In this document: in pieces, positions 17,445-19,632 of the stretch | Layout: each line of letters opens with the position of its first letter | Position numbering within the stretch: the first letter of the stretch is position 1 | NCBI GenBank assembly: GCA_002455335.1 | Contig: DKKP01000422.1 | Location: 1 to 19,632, forward strand | Direction: 5' to 3' | Length of the DNA stretch: 19,632 nucleotides | Source of the DNA: Anaerolineales bacterium UBA6663 | Lineage (GTDB): Bacteria; Chloroflexota; Anaerolineae; Anaerolineales; UBA6663 | The notes under the pieces: generated by a model | What the model was told of the DNA's origin: nothing | Database searches by the model: none | Seen by the model: only the letters and a program-made list of their open reading frames with translations | Made by a program: the position numbers and the translations under genes

Positions 17445-19632
17445 TCAATCCGTGCCTTCCGTGGGCGCCTCGAACGCCGAGCGGATTTCCCGATGCACCG
17501 GGATGTTGTTGAGGAAGTGGGCGCGGTGCGGGCTATCCGGCGGGATCAGATCGTGCTTGCGCCGCATCTCGACATGCGCCTGATGGAGGAAGTCGGCCCC
17601 CAGTGCGACCTGGCCGTTGGCGGCCAACGCCAGCCCATGTCGTAAGAGAATCTCTTCCCCCAGACACTCAATGACCTGAGTGAAGCCGAACTGCCTGTAG
17701 ATCGCCAATGCCGCGTCAGATGCGGCTAAGGCCTGGGTTGCATGCCGCGCACGTTCGGCGCCCGCTCCGACCAGTCGGGCCAGCGCCAGGTGAGCCGTCG
17801 CCGTCTGGACCTGCGCCGCCATGAAGTACTGTCGTGAAACCAGATTGTCGCTCACCAGGCGTTGAACCTGACGGCAATGTTCGAGGGCGCTCTCGAGCCG
17901 TTCCAACCCACCCCTCGCATTGTCGAGGATTGCGGCAACAAGGTGGTAACCTGCCCGACCGAAATCGCGCGTACCGCGTTCGCTGAGCGCCCAGGCTTCG
18001 GCAAGCGCTTGCTCAGCTGCTTCGAAACGCCCAAGCGCGGTCTGGATCTGTGCGATTCGCAACAGAGGGAACAAACGATTTGAGAGTTCGCCCCAGATCT
18101 GGGCGGCCTCCTCTTCGAGCGCGATGGCCGCCTCCAGGTCGCCCAGATAGAGACCCTGGATCTGGCCGCACATCATCAACGCCTTGCCCTCCTCGACGCG
18201 GTTACCGATCTCGCGACACAGCCTCAGCCGTGGTAGCTCGAACTCGACGAACTGCCTGTAATAATCACCCCGCCGCTCGAACTGCGCGCCGAGGGCGCCC
18301 AACAAGGCAACCTCCATGGCCTTGTCGTTGAGCGTCTCCGATTTCGCCAACGCCTCATGGAGGAATGCTTCATGGCGCTCGAGATCATCAAGGCCATAGA
18401 CGTTGGCGATCGCCAGAAGCAGGGCGACCTCAGCCCGCAGGTCGCCCAACTCGCGCGAGAGGTCGAGGGCGCGCTCGGCCGCTTCGCGCGCGCCGGGATC
18501 GTGCACCAAGACCCGGGCATCGGCGACGGCCATCCAGGCCTCCATCTCGCGCCGACGATCCCCAATCTGGTGCGCCAGGCCAAGCGCATCATAGGCAAAC
18601 TGCAGCCCGCGCGCCATGTCCTGGCGATTGTCACGCTCGACGAGTTCTGGCTGGCTCAGGAGCGCGTCGATCCGCCAGGCCGGGTCATCACCCATCTGTT
18701 CTGCGAACGCCAGGAGCGCGCGCGCATCCTCGGCCGCGGCCGCCATTTGCCCTAGCTCGAGATACACGGCTCGCCGCCCGCGCAAGATCTCAAACCGCTG
18801 CGAAAGCAGCGCGCGTGCCGGCACCGGGGAGGTTGCATCGGTCGCGATTTGGTCCGCCAGTTCGAGCGCCCGGCTGTAGTGCTGCAGGGCTTCCGCATTG
18901 GCGAACAGGCGGCGCGCCTGCTCGGCCGCCAGAAGCGCATAGAACAACTCTTTGCGCGGATCCCCGGCGCCGCGATAGTGATAGGCCACCAGGCTATAGA
19001 ACCCCGGTAACGACTCGGCCTCACCCGAGGCTTCGAGATATCGGGCCGCCTTGCGGTGGAACTCGGCCCGCTGCGCATGCACGAGGCTCTCATACGCCGC
19101 TTCGCGCACTTGCGCCGACCGAAACGAGTATTGCATACCCAACCCGGCGACACGCCCGTCCTCCTGAATCAGTTGGGCGCGCTGCAGGGCAGCCAGATGC
19201 GCACGCAGCGTCGCGGGGTCTCCGATCAGGGCGTCCAACAACGCGTACCAGAAGACCGAGCCGATCACGGCCGCAACCTGAAGGGCGAATCGTTGTTCAG
19301 GCGAGAGGCGGTCGATGCGGGCCAACAGAAGGCGCTGCGGCCCGGTCGGCAGATCGCCCGCCGTGACCGCGCGCGTCAGATGCCAGGCGCCGTCGCCGTC
19401 CCGTTGCAACACGCCGCGCATCATCAGGCCATAGACCGTCTCGATGATGTAATATGGATTGCCCTCGGACTGGCGGACGATCAGATCCCGCGCGCCGCCC
19501 GGGAGTCCGTCAGGGCCGACAAGGCCAGCTATCAGAGTCTGTGCAAGATCGGGCTCGAGCGGCGCCAGGTCGATACGGGCCAGCCGATGCGGGTACTCGA
19601 CCTCGATTTGCGGCGCGAGATCCCAGACCGGC
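17445..19632 (-). CDS. AAA ATPase with TPR-like helical repeats, 5'-truncated by the window edge
   Basis: Large multidomain protein, probably regulatory. The frame stays open from the right edge through 728 visible residues; an internal Met pair at 19424 is not the true start because the preceding 69 codons continue the same domain. The first visible part is the end of an AAA/NACHT-like ATPase, with the family-typical SEGNPYYIIETVYGLM segment and a following ARIDRLSPEQ...QVAAVIG winged-helix-like region. The rest is Ala/Leu/Glu/Arg-rich helix after helix, typical of TPR arrays in MalT-like, adenylate-cyclase-associated and SARP/BTAD regulators. The C-terminus ends in FLNNIPVHREI, common in such proteins, with no LuxR-type helix-turn-helix. 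The output domain (cyclase, kinase or DNA-binding), if any, should be N-terminal, outside the window. A role controlling this operon is inferred from position only. Confidence 0.85.
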   Translation of the reverse strand, partial: PVWDLAPQIEVEYPHRLARIDLAPLEPDLAQTLIAGLVGPDGLPGGARDLIVRQSEGNPYYIIETVYGLMMRGVLQRDGDGAWHLTRAVTAGDLPTGPQRLLLARIDRLSPEQRFALQVAAVIGSVFWYALLDALIGDPATLRAHLAALQRAQLIQEDGRVAGLGMQYSFRSAQVREAAYESLVHAQRAEFHRKAARYLEASGEAESLPGFYSLVAYHYRGAGDPRKELFYALLAAEQARRLFANAEALQHYSRALELADQIATDATSPVPARALLSQRFEILRGRRAVYLELGQMAAAAEDARALLAFAEQMGDDPAWRIDALLSQPELVERDNRQDMARGLQFAYDALGLAHQIGDRRREMEAWMAVADARVLVHDPGAREAAERALDLSRELGDLRAEVALLLAIANVYGLDDLERHEAFLHEALAKSETLNDKAMEVALLGALGAQFERRGDYYRQFVEFELPRLRLCREIGNRVEEGKALMMCGQIQGLYLGDLEAAIALEEEAAQIWGELSNRLFPLLRIAQIQTALGRFEAAEQALAEAWALSERGTRDFGRAGYHLVAAILDNARGGLERLESALEHCRQVQRLVSDNLVSRQYFMAAQVQTATAHLALARLVGAGAERARHATQALAASDAALAIYRQFGFTQVIECLGEEILLRHGLALAANGQVALGADFLHQAHVEMRRKHDLIPPDSPHRAHFLNNIPVHREIRSAFEAPTEGTD

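Noticed and set aside
18365..19366. 333-codon plus-strand open frame opposite the ATPase/TPR gene
   Set aside because: Extremely Arg/Pro/Ala-rich, no domain features, and antisense to a well-supported gene. The same applies to plus-strand frames at 4718-5473, 6076-6948, 6854-7714 and 9135-9971.
17445..19632. Naming the ATPase/TPR gene malT
   Set aside because: The architecture is similar, but there is no C-terminal LuxR helix-turn-helix and the N-terminus is missing from the window.

Overview
The window holds eleven protein genes, all on the minus strand, packed end to end with gaps of at most 72 nt and several 1-4 nt overlaps. It reads as one long operon transcribed from the right edge towards the left and closed by a strong hairpin terminator at positions 1-54. 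GC content is high (about 62% by eye). Pro/Thr-rich linkers on secreted proteins, a large AAA/TPR ATPase, an X25-bearing pullulanase and an orphan ABC-2 transporter of the COG4586/4587/3694 type together suggest a member of the Chloroflexota. This placement is an inference from style and gene content; no marker gene is present.

In transcription order: (1) a 5'-truncated AAA ATPase with a TPR-like helical region (17445-19632, running off the right edge), a probable signal-responsive regulator; (2) a 12-TM MFS permease; (3) a multi-span GT-C/GT39-like membrane protein with an extra C-terminal domain; (4-6) an ATPase and two ABC-2 type permeases forming a complete transporter of unknown substrate; then, after a 72-nt gap with a consensus Shine-Dalgarno, (7) a cytoplasmic GH13 alpha-glucosidase of oligo-1,6-glucosidase type; (8) a GH130 glycoside phosphorylase; (9) a GH65 glycoside phosphorylase; (10) a cytoplasmic GH32 beta-fructosidase; (11) a lipoprotein GH13 alpha-amylase of the MPDLN (GH13_36) type; and (12) a C-terminally membrane-anchored type I pullulanase with two X25 modules. 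That is twelve coding regions if the truncated one is counted.

The catabolic logic is readable. Two surface-anchored enzymes, one lipid-anchored and one by a C-terminal transmembrane helix, would cut alpha-1,4 and alpha-1,6 bonds of starch, glycogen or pullulan outside the cell. Cytoplasmic enzymes would finish the imported oligosaccharides, partly by phosphorolysis (GH65, GH130), which conserves bond energy as sugar 1-phosphate. GH32 adds sucrose or fructan. The unexplained parts are the import route (no solute-binding protein or MalFG-type permease is present), the ABC-2 transporter, the GT-C protein, and why a family usually acting on beta-mannosides (GH130) sits among alpha-glucan enzymes. 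No RNA genes, CRISPR arrays, insertion sequences or other mobile elements were seen.
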